Below, in pieces: positions 24,803 through 33,380 of a DNA stretch of 64,000 nt. The stretch is taken from positions 1 to 64,000 of the forward strand of contig JBDVKF010000076.1 in assembly GCA_039960995.1 (NCBI GenBank), read 5' to 3'. This DNA comes from JABSSA01 sp039960995. GTDB taxonomy: Bacteria; Pseudomonadota; Alphaproteobacteria; Rhodobacterales; Rhodobacteraceae. How positions within the stretch are numbered: the first letter of the stretch is position 1; every line of letters starts with the position of its first letter. Made by a program: the position numbers and the translations under genes. The notes beneath the pieces were generated by a model, which was not told where the DNA came from, searched no databases, and was given only the letters and a program-made list of their open reading frames with translations.

Positions 24803-26557
24803 ATGCGGGTATCAGACATAGAATGGCACGACACGGACATCCTGATCCTTGGGACGGGTGGGGCCGGATTGTTTGCCGCCCTGCACGCCCAGCAAACAGC
24901 GCCCGAAGGCACCAAGATCACCATCGCCGTCAAAGGTCTGATCGGCAAATGCGGCTGCACGCGGATGGTGCAAGGGGGCTATAACGTGGCCCTTGGCGGC
25001 GGCGACACCGTGGAACGCCACTTTATGGATACGATCAAAGGCGGGACATGGCTGCCCAATCAGGACATGGCATGGCGGCTGTGTGAACAAGCCGTTGTGC
25101 GCATCCGCGAGCTGGAAAACGAAGTCGGCTGTTTCTTTGATCGCAACCCGGATGGATCGCTGCATCAAAAGGCCTTCGCCGGACAAACGGCAGATCGCAC
25201 CGTGCACAAGGGCGACCTGACCGGCATCGAGATTATCAACCGCCTGATGGAAAAGGTCTTGGCCAGCGGTGTGGAAAAGCTGCAGGAACATCGCGCCGTG
25301 GGACTGATCCCAACCCGTGATGGCGCGTCTTTGGCAGGTGTGCTGATGATCGACATGCGCACAGGGCGGTTCCGGTTGGTGCGGGCGAAAACCGTGCTGA
25401 TGGCCACGGGCGGCGGCCCAAGCATGTACAAATACCACACGCCCAGTGGTGACAAAACGATGGACGGGTTGGCCATGGCCTTGCGCGTTGGGCTGCCCTT
25501 GCGGGACATGGAAATGGTCCAGTTTCACCCCACGGGTCTGTTGGCGGGTGATCACACGCGCATGACTGGCACCGTGCTCGAGGAAGGCTTGCGCGGGGCA
25601 GGGGGGCAGTTGATCAATCACGCGGGCCAACGGTTCATGTTTGACTATGACGCCAAGGGAGAACGCGCCACCCGCGATGTGGTCAGCCGGGGTATTTACG
25701 GCGAGATGCGCAAGAACAACAATCCGGATCAAGAGGGCGTGTTTATCTCGATGTCGCATCTGGGTCCTGAATGGGTCGCGCAAAAGTTCAAAGGCATGGT
25801 CAAACGTTGCGCCGACAGCGGCTTTGATCTGGCGGCTGGACAGGTCGAGGTCGTGCCCACAGCGCACTATTTCATGGGCGGTGTTGTCGTTGATGTAGAC
25901 ACACGCACGGCAATGGAAGGTTTGTATGTCGCCGGCGAAGACGCGGGCGGTGCGCATGGATCGAACCGCTTGGGCGGCAACGGGGTCGCCAATTCCACCG
26001 TCTATGGCGGCATCGCGGGCGACACGATGGGGCGCGACGTGGGCGCGATGACATTGCGTGACCCGGACCAAGACGTGCTGGCCGCTGAATTTGAACGCGC
26101 AACGTACCCGCTAAGCCGCAAGCCGGGGTTTATCCAGCCTCTGCGCAAGCAATTGCAGGATTTGATGTGGGAAGAGGTCGGTGTGATGCGCACTGAGGCG
26201 GGCATGAAACGCGGGTTGACTGGGATCGCGCAGGTGTCAGATGCCTTGATGGATGTCGGCGTAGATGCCAGCAATTTGGCGTTCAATCTGACATGGCACG
26301 ATTGGCTGAACCTGCGGTCGCTGTGTGATATATCCGATGTCATCACGCAGGCAGGGATCGCACGACAGAACTCTCGCGGCGCTCATTTTCGCGAGGATTT
26401 CCGTGAACCCGGTGCAATGGAGGACAGCGATTTCACCGTGGCGCAAAGCGACGGCGACAGGGTGACAGTGACACGGGAACCCGTTCAGTTTACGGTTGTC
26501 ACCCCGGGCGAGACGATTTTGCCCGAAGGGGAGCCAGAGACATTGGTGGCGCAATGA
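24803..26557 (+). CDS. Succinate dehydrogenase/fumarate reductase-type flavoprotein
   Basis: The catalytic FAD subunit, 584 residues. Dinucleotide fold ILGTGGAGLFAALHA (13-27), QFHPTGLL near 235 and 'GGAHGSNRLGGNGVANSTVY' near 375 are canonical. At the place where Sdh/Frd proteins have the FAD-linking histidine (HTVxAQGG), this protein has C52 (CTRMVQGG), so its FAD is probably not covalently bound. This points away from a standard succinate dehydrogenase and towards a fumarate-reductase-like or other dicarboxylate oxidoreductase. The last four bases overlap the next small gene. Confidence 0.88.
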   Translation: MRVSDIEWHDTDILILGTGGAGLFAALHAQQTAPEGTKITIAVKGLIGKCGCTRMVQGGYNVALGGGDTVERHFMDTIKGGTWLPNQDMAWRLCEQAVVRIRELENEVGCFFDRNPDGSLHQKAFAGQTADRTVHKGDLTGIEIINRLMEKVLASGVEKLQEHRAVGLIPTRDGASLAGVLMIDMRTGRFRLVRAKTVLMATGGGPSMYKYHTPSGDKTMDGLAMALRVGLPLRDMEMVQFHPTGLLAGDHTRMTGTVLEEGLRGAGGQLINHAGQRFMFDYDAKGERATRDVVSRGIYGEMRKNNNPDQEGVFISMSHLGPEWVAQKFKGMVKRCADSGFDLAAGQVEVVPTAHYFMGGVVVDVDTRTAMEGLYVAGEDAGGAHGSNRLGGNGVANSTVYGGIAGDTMGRDVGAMTLRDPDQDVLAAEFERATYPLSRKPGFIQPLRKQLQDLMWEEVGVMRTEAGMKRGLTGIAQVSDALMDVGVDASNLAFNLTWHDWLNLRSLCDISDVITQAGIARQNSRGAHFREDFREPGAMEDSDFTVAQSDGDRVTVTREPVQFTVVTPGETILPEGEPETLVAQ

Positions 26558-26952
26558 AGTTCATCCGGATTGTACGGCAAGAACCAATCTTAGGTGTCGG
26601 GTACCGCGCCGGTTTTTTGGATGCTGCCTACGATCTGGTTTATGACGAGACGACACCAAATAAAACATATCGCGAACTTATGACCGTCCTTTATTGGTTC
26701 TCAGATAATCTAGAAAGGCCTTCCAAGTTCAACAGGTCCTCACAGAAGGGCGCGCATTTGAAAAATACGAAAGGGCTGAGTTGGTTTAAACCGACGGCGG
26801 CTGATCACATCGCGAAAGCATTTGAATTGCGCAGAGTGTTGGATGATATCGGTATTTTTACCAGTGTTCTGCGTACCAATCGTATAGGGTATGTTGTCTA
26901 CGAAGATGAATTTCAAGTTGTCGCAGAACCCTTTGCGGACACACCGACATGA
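26554..26952 (+). CDS. Small protein of unknown function between sdhA-like and fumarase genes
   Basis: The 132-residue soluble protein starts with an ATGA overlap on the flavoprotein stop. Its second half has 'GLSWFKPTAADHIAKAFELR' and ends 'GYVVYEDEFQVVAEPFADTP', a pattern I associate with widespread uncharacterised proteins but cannot name. Base use is AT-richer than the enzymes on each side. It sits in an operon of metabolic enzymes where two other unrelated small genes, at least one of them an immunity protein, occupy similar gaps. It may be an orphan immunity-type gene as well; that is inference. Confidence 0.6.
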   Translation: MKFIRIVRQEPILGVGYRAGFLDAAYDLVYDETTPNKTYRELMTVLYWFSDNLERPSKFNRSSQKGAHLKNTKGLSWFKPTAADHIAKAFELRRVLDDIGIFTSVLRTNRIGYVVYEDEFQVVAEPFADTPT

Positions 26953-26965
26953 GAGGTTAAACCTG

Positions 26966-27922
26966 ATGATCCCCATCGCCCTCATCCAATCCACCGCCGA
27001 AACCTTGATGGACAAGGCGGCCATTGAGATTCCGCAGGATTACCTTGACGGTCTTAAGCGCGCGGCCAAAACCGAGGACGGTGACCTGTCGTCTTTTGTC
27101 CTCAAGGCGATGTTGGAAAACTATGAAGCCGCCAAGGAAGATCGCCGGGCGATGTGTGGCGATACCGGCGTGCCGCGGTGGTTTGTAAAGATGGGCAATG
27201 AGGCGCGGGTCGAAGGGGGTATGGTCGCGCTGGAAACGGCTTTGCGTCGCGCGACGGCCAATGCGACCAATGGCGTGCCCTTGCGGCCCAACCGAGTGCA
27301 TCCGCTTTGGCGGACGGATCACAACAACAATGTCGGCATCGGCGCGCCTGAAATCGAATACGGGTTCGAGCCCGAAGGCGAATGGATTGACCTCATTACC
27401 GTGCATAAGGGCGGTTTGTTTGGATCGGATTACCGGATGCTGTTCCCGTCAGATGGCGTGCAAGGGATCAAGCGGTTTTACCTTGATAGCCTGTTGGCCT
27501 TTGGCAAACGCGGCCTTGCGTGCCAACCTGCCATCATTGGCATCGGGTTGGGTGGGTCCAAGGACATCTGCATGACATTGGGCAAGCGCGCTTCGACCTT
27601 GCGTGTTGTGGGCAGCCGAAATGACGACCCACGCATCGCCGAGATGGAAGACGAGTTTAAAGAACTCGGCAACTCCATCGGCATGGGCGCGATGGGGTTT
27701 GTGGGCAAGAACATGGTGATCGATTGCAATATCGAGGTCGGGTACTGCCATACCGGTGGCATGCCAATGTCGGTGCACGCGTTCTGCCTGTCGTCCCGCC
27801 GCGCCGTCGCGCGTATCCATGCGGATGGGCGGGTGGAGCATCGGACGGACCCGGATTGGTTTACAGCGTATCAGCGTCGTGAAACAGTCGATTGGCATTC
27901 AATAAAGGAAGCTGCCGAATGA
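26966..27922 (+). CDS. Class I fumarase / L-tartrate dehydratase, alpha subunit
   Basis: The 318-residue alpha subunit carries the 4Fe-4S cluster of a two-subunit class I hydro-lyase (fumarate to malate, or tartrate dehydration). Motifs: MCGDTGVPRWFVK near 68, 'GIGLGGSKDICMTLGKRA' near 193, and GYCHTGGMPMSVHAFC near 260; three cysteines in these blocks are candidate cluster ligands. ATG 26966 is chosen by family start and a GAGAGG upstream. The beta subunit gene lies not next to it but 1.1 kb downstream, separated by three inserted ORFs. The last four bases overlap the next gene. Confidence 0.9.
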   Translation: MIPIALIQSTAETLMDKAAIEIPQDYLDGLKRAAKTEDGDLSSFVLKAMLENYEAAKEDRRAMCGDTGVPRWFVKMGNEARVEGGMVALETALRRATANATNGVPLRPNRVHPLWRTDHNNNVGIGAPEIEYGFEPEGEWIDLITVHKGGLFGSDYRMLFPSDGVQGIKRFYLDSLLAFGKRGLACQPAIIGIGLGGSKDICMTLGKRASTLRVVGSRNDDPRIAEMEDEFKELGNSIGMGAMGFVGKNMVIDCNIEVGYCHTGGMPMSVHAFCLSSRRAVARIHADGRVEHRTDPDWFTAYQRRETVDWHSIKEAAE

Positions 27923-28323
27923 GTTATGATCTTTTGGTTTTTGACCCAAAATCTGCACCCCGTGATGAAGATGATTTTTTTGAATGGCTCGAGGAAGAAG
28001 ACGTTGGCGAACCAAGCGATGGTGTAGGCGGGACGAGTCCAAATGGCCTGCCAGAAAACCTGAATGCGTTTTACAATTTTTTGCGCAGAAAATTTCCTCC
28101 GCTGGACGGGCCACATGCAACGCATGACGATGAAAATAACCTCATGATCACGGACTACTATATGGGGAAATACACAATAGATATGGGGTTCAGCTGGGAC
28201 GTGGCCGACATAGCTCGACGTGCAGTAATTGAAGCTGCGATTGAGACTGGCGTTGGATTCTATTCGTCGAGTGATGACGACGGTGTTGCGTTTGATCGAA
28301 ATGATCTGAACAAGATGGAATGA
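27919..28323 (+). CDS. Immunity-like small acidic protein inserted in the fumarase operon
   Basis: The 134-residue, strongly acidic protein starts MSYDLLVFDPKSAPRDEDDF. This opening, followed by 'NAFYNFLRRKFPPLDGPHAT' and a C-terminal GVGFYSSSDDDGVAF, is shared with small proteins often found in polymorphic-toxin immunity arrays; I recall the pattern but cannot name a Pfam family. It overlaps the fumarase alpha stop by four bases (ATGA), and its own stop abuts the chimeric fumarase ORF. No cognate toxin gene is visible. Low GC relative to its neighbours suggests acquisition. Confidence 0.6.
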   Translation: MSYDLLVFDPKSAPRDEDDFFEWLEEEDVGEPSDGVGGTSPNGLPENLNAFYNFLRRKFPPLDGPHATHDDENNLMITDYYMGKYTIDMGFSWDVADIARRAVIEAAIETGVGFYSSSDDDGVAFDRNDLNKME

Positions 28324-28331
28324 TAAACAGA

Positions 28332-28646
28332 ATGAGCCTGCGTGAAGTCCGCCTGTCCACCACGCCCACTGATGAGGCCATCGCTGAGTTGCGGCTTGGC
28401 GATGTCGTCTACCTTGACGGCCTCATGTATACCGCCCGCGAAGGCGTTTATATGCGCGCGTTGGAAGACAAAGCGAATATTCCGATGGAATTGCCCAGCC
28501 AATCGGCGGCGAATTTCCATTGCTCACCCGCGGCGCGGATCAATGCGGATGGCCGGGTCGAACACCGCACTGATCCAGATTGGTTTACACCGTATCAGCG
28601 CCGTGAAACGGTGGAGTGGGGCCCTATGCGCGAGGCGGCGGAATGA
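28332..28646 (+). pseudogene. Chimera of fumarase beta N-terminus and alpha C-terminus
   Basis: The first 70 or so codons (REVRLSTTPTDEAIAELRLG to HCSPAARIN) nearly repeat the start of the real beta subunit at 29026. The remaining codons (ADGRVEHRTDPDWFTPYQRR to the stop) nearly repeat the end of the alpha subunit at 27811-27922. The switch is at a shared GCGCG-ATC-ATGCGGATGG stretch. The product lacks the catalytic parts of both subunits and should be inactive. It is the scar of recombination between two operon versions that had different genes between alpha and beta. The frame may start at 28320 (overlap with the previous stop) or at ATG 28332. Confidence 0.85.
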
Positions 28647-29029
28647 ACGCGTCTTCCACATTAACCATTAACGGCGAACTCATGACGACGCCGGACCCAG
28701 TTGCGGAGATCAAGACTGCTATTCAAGGGCCTTCGGAATACCTGGAGATTTGGCTGAAACAGCAAGATGGAACAGCTTTGTCCAGCTTGGTAAACTCAAC
28801 TAATGCGTTCTTGATTTGGATGACCCCGGAATGCCCGGAAGGATGGCACAGCATCGCGGACCAGACACATTCTGCGGAACCGAGGGAATTCAGCTTTCGG
28901 CTCGCCAATGGGCAAGTAGATCTGTTTCCTGAAGAATCGTGTGTCCCTCGTGGCAATGTCATCCAGGCGTTTCAGAGCTTTTGGGTAACAGGTGCCCGCC
29001 CGCCCTCAATCAATTGGTGTTATACATGA
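28643..29029 (+). CDS. Imm1-family immunity protein (orphan)
   Basis: The 128-residue protein fits the Imm1 immunity family: 'REFSFRLANGQVDLFPEESC' followed by VPRGNVIQAFQSFWVTGARPPSINW is the family's characteristic C-terminal half (NGQVDEYP...W/C-x-P...ALxxFxxTGxRPPxIxW). Imm1 proteins bind and neutralise nuclease or other toxin domains of polymorphic toxins. No toxin gene lies nearby; the neighbours are fumarase pieces. The start overlaps the stop of the chimera (ATGA) and its stop overlaps the beta subunit start (ATGA), so it is stitched into the operon for translation. Confidence 0.8.
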   Translation: MNASSTLTINGELMTTPDPVAEIKTAIQGPSEYLEIWLKQQDGTALSSLVNSTNAFLIWMTPECPEGWHSIADQTHSAEPREFSFRLANGQVDLFPEESCVPRGNVIQAFQSFWVTGARPPSINWCYT

Positions 29030-29691
29030 CTATACGCGAAGTCCGCCTGTCCACCACTCCCACACCCGAAGCTCTTGCTGAGTTGCGGCTTGGCGATGTC
29101 GTCTACCTTGACGGCCTCATGTATACCGCGCGCGAAGGCGTTTATATGCACGCGTTGGAAGACAAAGCGAATATTCCGATGGAATTGCCCAGTCAATCGG
29201 CGGCGAATTTTCATTGCTCGCCCGCGGCGCGGATCAATACCGACGGGTCGTTTGATATGGGGGCGGTGACGGCTACGGCGTCGTTCCGGTTTGCCAAGTG
29301 GTTGCCCGAATGGATGGCCAAAACCGGGGCCAAGCTGATCGTGGGCAAAGGGGGCATGTCGTCCAAAGATTACAAAGACTACTTTGTGCCCAATGGGGCA
29401 GTGTATCTGTCGACTGTTGGCTATGGCACTGGCGCGCTGTTGGGGCGCGGTGTCGAAAATGTTGAAGCTGTACATTGGAACGAAGAGCTTGGTCTGGCGC
29501 AGGCCATGTGGGTCATCAAATGCAACAAGATGGGGCCGTTTATCGTTGCATCCGATATGAACGGGGATTGCCTGTTTGAACGGGAAAACGCCAAGATCGC
29601 TGGCAACATTGAACGTCTTTACGAAGGCACTAAACCGGCCGTCATGAAGCGATACGGCGAAAGCGATGATCGATCAGACGAGGTGATTTAG
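29026..29691 (+). CDS. Class I fumarase / L-tartrate dehydratase, beta subunit
   Basis: The 221-residue beta subunit opens MTIREVRLSTTPTPEALAEL and has LGDVVYLDGLMYTAREG, 'KLIVGKGGMSSKDYKDYFVP' and 'VHWNEELGLAQAMWVIKCNK', blocks typical of the C-terminal Fumerase_C domain. With the alpha subunit it would give an oxygen-sensitive 4Fe-4S hydratase. It overlaps the Imm1 gene by four bases. Together with the sdh/frd-type genes upstream it suggests succinate-fumarate-malate interconversion, or degradation of a related dicarboxylate. Confidence 0.9.
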   Translation: MTIREVRLSTTPTPEALAELRLGDVVYLDGLMYTAREGVYMHALEDKANIPMELPSQSAANFHCSPAARINTDGSFDMGAVTATASFRFAKWLPEWMAKTGAKLIVGKGGMSSKDYKDYFVPNGAVYLSTVGYGTGALLGRGVENVEAVHWNEELGLAQAMWVIKCNKMGPFIVASDMNGDCLFERENAKIAGNIERLYEGTKPAVMKRYGESDDRSDEVI

Positions 29692-29715
29692 GACGCGACG
29701 ATAGCTGTGAACGCG

Positions 29716-30336
29716 CTAGTCCAACCCATGCGCGGCCATGGCTGTTTGCGCCGCGGGGCGCGCGCGCATTGCGGCGTGATGGGCCGCAAGTTTGGGGAAG
29801 GACGCGAGCGTCAGGTCGAAGGGTTGCATCCATTTGGACAGCAAAAACAGATAGGGATCGCAAAAGCTGTATTGATCGCCCAATGCCCATGTGCCGTTGG
29901 AAAACTGGGATTCCAGAAACTGGGCGGCGGCGGTCAGGTTATCGGGCACTTTCGTCTGCATCGTCTTAATCGCCGCGCCATCATCGGACCACCTTGCCCC
30001 GCGCTTGTTATGTGCAAAGGCAACATGGACGGTCGAACAAAGATAGGCGGCCAAGGATCGGGCCTGCGCTTGGGCAAAAGCACCGGACGGCAGTAAGCCG
30101 CAATCGGGATGCGTGGCCGCGATATATTCCAAGATCGCTGGGTTTTCTGTCAGGAGACCATCAGGCGTTTGCAGCAAAGGCAATCGGCGCTTGGGCGACA
30201 GTTTTGAAAATTCAGGCGCCAGGTGTTCGCCTTTGGCAATCGACACTTCTTGGGTTTCAAAGGGCGTGTTTGTTTCTTCCAAAAGGATATGCGCAGCCAA
30301 GGCGGATGACCCCTTGGAATAGTATAGTTTCAACAT
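29716..30336 (-). CDS. Glutathione S-transferase family protein
   Basis: The 206-residue cytosolic protein begins MLKLYYSKGSSALAAHILLE, a GST N-terminal thioredoxin-like domain with the catalytic serine candidate in 'SKGSSALAAH'. It continues with 'RLPLLQTPDGLLTENPAILE', the glutathione-binding P-x-L...TE-x-xAI block. The C-terminal helical domain contains 'LGDQYSFCDPYLFLLSKWMQ', the usual D-x-x motif. ATG 30336 is preferred to upstream in-frame starts because the family starts there. It is convergent with the fumarase operon. Specific substrate unknown. Confidence 0.88.
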   Translation of the reverse strand: MLKLYYSKGSSALAAHILLEETNTPFETQEVSIAKGEHLAPEFSKLSPKRRLPLLQTPDGLLTENPAILEYIAATHPDCGLLPSGAFAQAQARSLAAYLCSTVHVAFAHNKRGARWSDDGAAIKTMQTKVPDNLTAAAQFLESQFSNGTWALGDQYSFCDPYLFLLSKWMQPFDLTLASFPKLAAHHAAMRARPAAQTAMAAHGLD

Positions 30337-30595
30337 ATCCGCACCTTTGTGTTCTGCATCATGCCCGTCGATAAGCACGTCGATAAATCCGTCGACCCAA
30401 ACGAGTTAATCCGAAGGGATGGTATGCGCTGACCCCTTAAAGGCAAAGGGCGCGATCCCTTGTTTTTCAAACGGAATGGGAAAAGCGTTTCGGCGTGTCC
30501 TTTGACGCGAAGAAGTGAAGCCCTGATGCCAAAGCAAATTTGGTTTGCGCATTCGCCACTTTTTTCGTCAACTCGAACGAAAGAGGACAGCGTTT

Positions 30596-31912
30596 ATGAC
30601 ATTGGCACATCGAGATTGGGTTCCCGCGGATTGCGAAGCATTGGTCCAAAGGATCGCTGGTGAAACAGCGGTGCAGAATTCGGACGACGTGATGGCGCGC
30701 CTTGAGGTCTTGGCGCAAGACAACCGCCAAATTCACGAACGGGATTGTTTCAATCTGAACCCGGCGACAAATGTGATGAACCCGCGCGCCGAGGCGTTTT
30801 TGTCATCGGGCATCGGATCGCGCCCGTCCTTGGGGTATCCGGGTGATAAATACGAGATGGGTTTGGAAGCCATTGAAGAGATCGAAGTAATCTGTGCGGC
30901 CCTTTGCGCGGAAGTCTTCGATGCCAAATTCGCGGAAATCCGGGTGCCTTCAGGTGCGATTGCAAACCTCTATGGGTTTATGGCGACCTGCGCACCGGGC
31001 GATACAATCATTGTACCCCCGGCCAGCATTGGCGGGCACGTGACACATCACATGGCGGGGTGTGCGGGACTGTTTGGCCTGAACATCGTGCATGCGCCAG
31101 TGAACGTAGATGGCTATACGATTGACATTGATGGGTTGGACCGCCTTGCGCGGGAAACAAGGCCCAAGCTGATTACGGTTGGTGGCAGTTTGAACCTGTT
31201 CGAACACCCGGTTGCCCAAACGCGCGACATTGCGGATCGTGTTGGTGCAAAGGTGATGTTCGATGCAGCACATCAATGCGGGATCATTGCGGGACGCGCG
31301 TGGACCAATCCGCTTAAGGCGGGGGCGCATTTCATGACGATGAGCACGTACAAAAGCCTTGGCGGCCCTGCGGGCGGCTTGATCGTGTCTGACGATGCCG
31401 AAATTGTGGAACGTCTGGATGCCATTGCGTTCCCGGGTATGACGGCAAATTTTGACGCGGCCAAATCTGCAGCGCTGGCGGTGACGATGTTGGATTGGCG
31501 CGATCATGGGGTGGCATACGGCGCTGAAATGATCCGCACAGCACAAGCGTTGGCCGACGCGTTCGACAGCGCAGGCATCGAGCTGTTCCGGGGGGCAGGC
31601 GGGTTCACCAATTCACATCAATTCGCCGTAAAGGCCGCGCCGTTCGGGGGCGGGCAGGCCGCTTCAAAAACACTGCGAAAGGCTGGATTTTTGGCGTGTG
31701 GGATTGGTTTGCCAATAGATGAAGTACCCGGGGACATGAACGGGCTACGTATCGGGACGCCGGAATTGGTGCGTTGGGGGGTGACGGCCAAAAACGCGGC
31801 GGATATTGCCAAACTGATTTCCAGCGCATTGTCGCGCAACGATCCAGAAGCCATCGCACCCGAAACCGCCGCATTGCGCGGCACTTTTGATGCTCTTCAT
31901 TTTATCAATTGA
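30596..31912 (+). CDS. SHMT-like PLP enzyme
   Basis: A 438-residue fold-type I PLP enzyme of the serine hydroxymethyltransferase family. 'FNLNPATNVMNPRAEAFLSS' and 'RPSLGYPGDKYEMGLEAIEE' match the SHMT N-terminal region, MFDAAHQCGIIAGRAW the cofactor aspartate-histidine region, and 'MSTYKSLGGPAGGLIV' the PLP lysine. It differs from housekeeping GlyA in many places, so it may act on another beta-hydroxy amino acid. GAGGA lies nine bases before ATG 30596. It stands alone and is convergent with pssA. Confidence 0.85.
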   Translation: MTLAHRDWVPADCEALVQRIAGETAVQNSDDVMARLEVLAQDNRQIHERDCFNLNPATNVMNPRAEAFLSSGIGSRPSLGYPGDKYEMGLEAIEEIEVICAALCAEVFDAKFAEIRVPSGAIANLYGFMATCAPGDTIIVPPASIGGHVTHHMAGCAGLFGLNIVHAPVNVDGYTIDIDGLDRLARETRPKLITVGGSLNLFEHPVAQTRDIADRVGAKVMFDAAHQCGIIAGRAWTNPLKAGAHFMTMSTYKSLGGPAGGLIVSDDAEIVERLDAIAFPGMTANFDAAKSAALAVTMLDWRDHGVAYGAEMIRTAQALADAFDSAGIELFRGAGGFTNSHQFAVKAAPFGGGQAASKTLRKAGFLACGIGLPIDEVPGDMNGLRIGTPELVRWGVTAKNAADIAKLISSALSRNDPEAIAPETAALRGTFDALHFIN

Positions 31913-31949
31913 ATAGGCCAGGCGCTTTGAACGACATGGCCCAGAGTAT

Positions 31950-32684
31950 TCAGGGCTTTGCCTTCAGGGCCGTCCATCCTGACCAGATGAGGCCAAGGGT
32001 GTATACGAAAGACAGCAGCAAGAGCGTGACCCACAAATAGGTCAAAAGCGCCACAACCATCAGAACGATACCCAGCATCATAAACCGGATTTTTGCGCGC
32101 GGAACGGACACGGACTTGAAAGAAAATGTTGGGAAATGACTGATCATTAAAAGCCCAATGAACAGCATGTACCCAGAGATGAAAGCAGACGGTAAAACGG
32201 GCCAATCCGGTTTCAAAAAGGCGATATACATGGGCACCATGACAAGGCCCGCCCCAGCGGGCGAAGGGACGCCTAAAAAACTGTCGCCTACTTCGTCCGC
32301 GTCATTGCTGACATTGAAGCGCGCCAAGCGCAGAACGCAGCAAATGGAGTATCCCAAAACAGCGATCCAACCGGCTCTGGTGAAATCCTGCAAAGCCCAC
32401 GCGTGAATGATCAATCCGGGTGCGACCCCAAAGTTCAAAAAGTCGGCCAGTGAATCCAATTCTGCACCAACCAAGCTTTGGCTGTTCAACAGACGCGCCA
32501 ATCGCCCATCCAGCCCATCCAGAAATCCAGCAACAAGAACCAACTGAACCGCAATTTCAATGTCGCCTTGATAAGCAAACCGGATTGCGGTCATGCCTGC
32601 GCAAATTGCCGTCACCGTCAGCAGGTTCGGCAGCAAATGGATCAGCGGCAGGCGTTGTGACTTATCGTGTGACGGCTTGCGCAT
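31950..32684 (-). CDS. pssA: CDP-diacylglycerol-serine O-phosphatidyltransferase
   Basis: The 244-residue inner-membrane enzyme joins CDP-diacylglycerol and L-serine to make phosphatidylserine. The CDP-alcohol phosphotransferase motif is complete: DGLDGRLARLLNSQSLVGAE followed by LDSLAD, giving the DGxxxAR...G...D...D metal-binding pattern near residue 60. About seven transmembrane helices follow. It is three bases downstream of psd on the same strand, the usual pair for phosphatidylethanolamine synthesis. Confidence 0.93.
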   Translation of the reverse strand: MRKPSHDKSQRLPLIHLLPNLLTVTAICAGMTAIRFAYQGDIEIAVQLVLVAGFLDGLDGRLARLLNSQSLVGAELDSLADFLNFGVAPGLIIHAWALQDFTRAGWIAVLGYSICCVLRLARFNVSNDADEVGDSFLGVPSPAGAGLVMVPMYIAFLKPDWPVLPSAFISGYMLFIGLLMISHFPTFSFKSVSVPRAKIRFMMLGIVLMVVALLTYLWVTLLLLSFVYTLGLIWSGWTALKAKP

Positions 32685-32687
32685 CTA

Positions 32688-33380
32688 TCAATCTGTACGC
32701 GCGCGTTGCGCATCCTTGGCAGACGTCAGATCGGCAATCATGGTTTCACCGGCGATCATTGTCTGACCCAAACACACCTGCGGCTGCACACCTTCGGGCA
32801 GGTAAACGTCCAGCCTAGACCCAAACCGGATGAGACCAAATCGTTCACCAGTTTGAATATCATCCCCTTCAGAAGAGAAACAAACAATGCGCCGGGCAAC
32901 AAGACCAGCGATTTGCACAACCGCTATTTGGCGACCGTCTTCCATTTCAATGCACAGGCTGTTGCGTTCGTTGTCAGAACTGGCTTTGTCCAGCGATGCA
33001 TTTAAGAACTTCCCCGGACGGTAAGCGATCGACACGATTTTACCACCGATCGGCGCGCGATTAACATGGCAGTTGAAAACACTCATGAAAACGCTGACCC
33101 GTGTAAGGGCCTGATCCGACATACCCAATTCCGCTGGTGGGACGGCTTTTTCGATCAAGGACACAACGCCATCAGCGGGACTGATGATCAAACCATCCTG
33201 CACGGGGGTGACGCGTTTGGGGTCGCGGAAAAAGTAGTAACACCAAACCGTCAGGCCAACGCCGATCCATCCCAGAAATGTCGAAACAAGAAACAACACT
33301 ATCGTTATCGCGGCAAATATCGCCACAAACCGACGGCCTTCTGGGTGCATGGGCTTGAGAAACGTGTCTCGCATCCTCAT
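32688..33380 (-). CDS. psd: Phosphatidylserine decarboxylase proenzyme
   Basis: The 230-residue, membrane-associated pyruvoyl enzyme converts phosphatidylserine to phosphatidylethanolamine. It belongs to the short Psd-A type: an N-terminal membrane segment ('VAIFAAITIVLFLVSTFLGW') and the late self-cleavage site in 'RFGLIRFGSRLDVYLPEG', where the G-S bond is cut to form the pyruvoyl group. 'NCHVNRAPIGGKIVS' is the conserved core block. First gene of the psd-pssA operon. Confidence 0.93.
   Translation of the reverse strand: MRMRDTFLKPMHPEGRRFVAIFAAITIVLFLVSTFLGWIGVGLTVWCYYFFRDPKRVTPVQDGLIISPADGVVSLIEKAVPPAELGMSDQALTRVSVFMSVFNCHVNRAPIGGKIVSIAYRPGKFLNASLDKASSDNERNSLCIEMEDGRQIAVVQIAGLVARRIVCFSSEGDDIQTGERFGLIRFGSRLDVYLPEGVQPQVCLGQTMIAGETMIADLTSAKDAQRARTD

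Noticed and set aside
24812..26071. A 419-codon minus-strand ORF opposite the flavoprotein gene
   Set aside because: Its composition (His, Gln, Val, Arg rich) and lack of motifs mark it as the antisense of the flavoprotein, whose motifs are complete.
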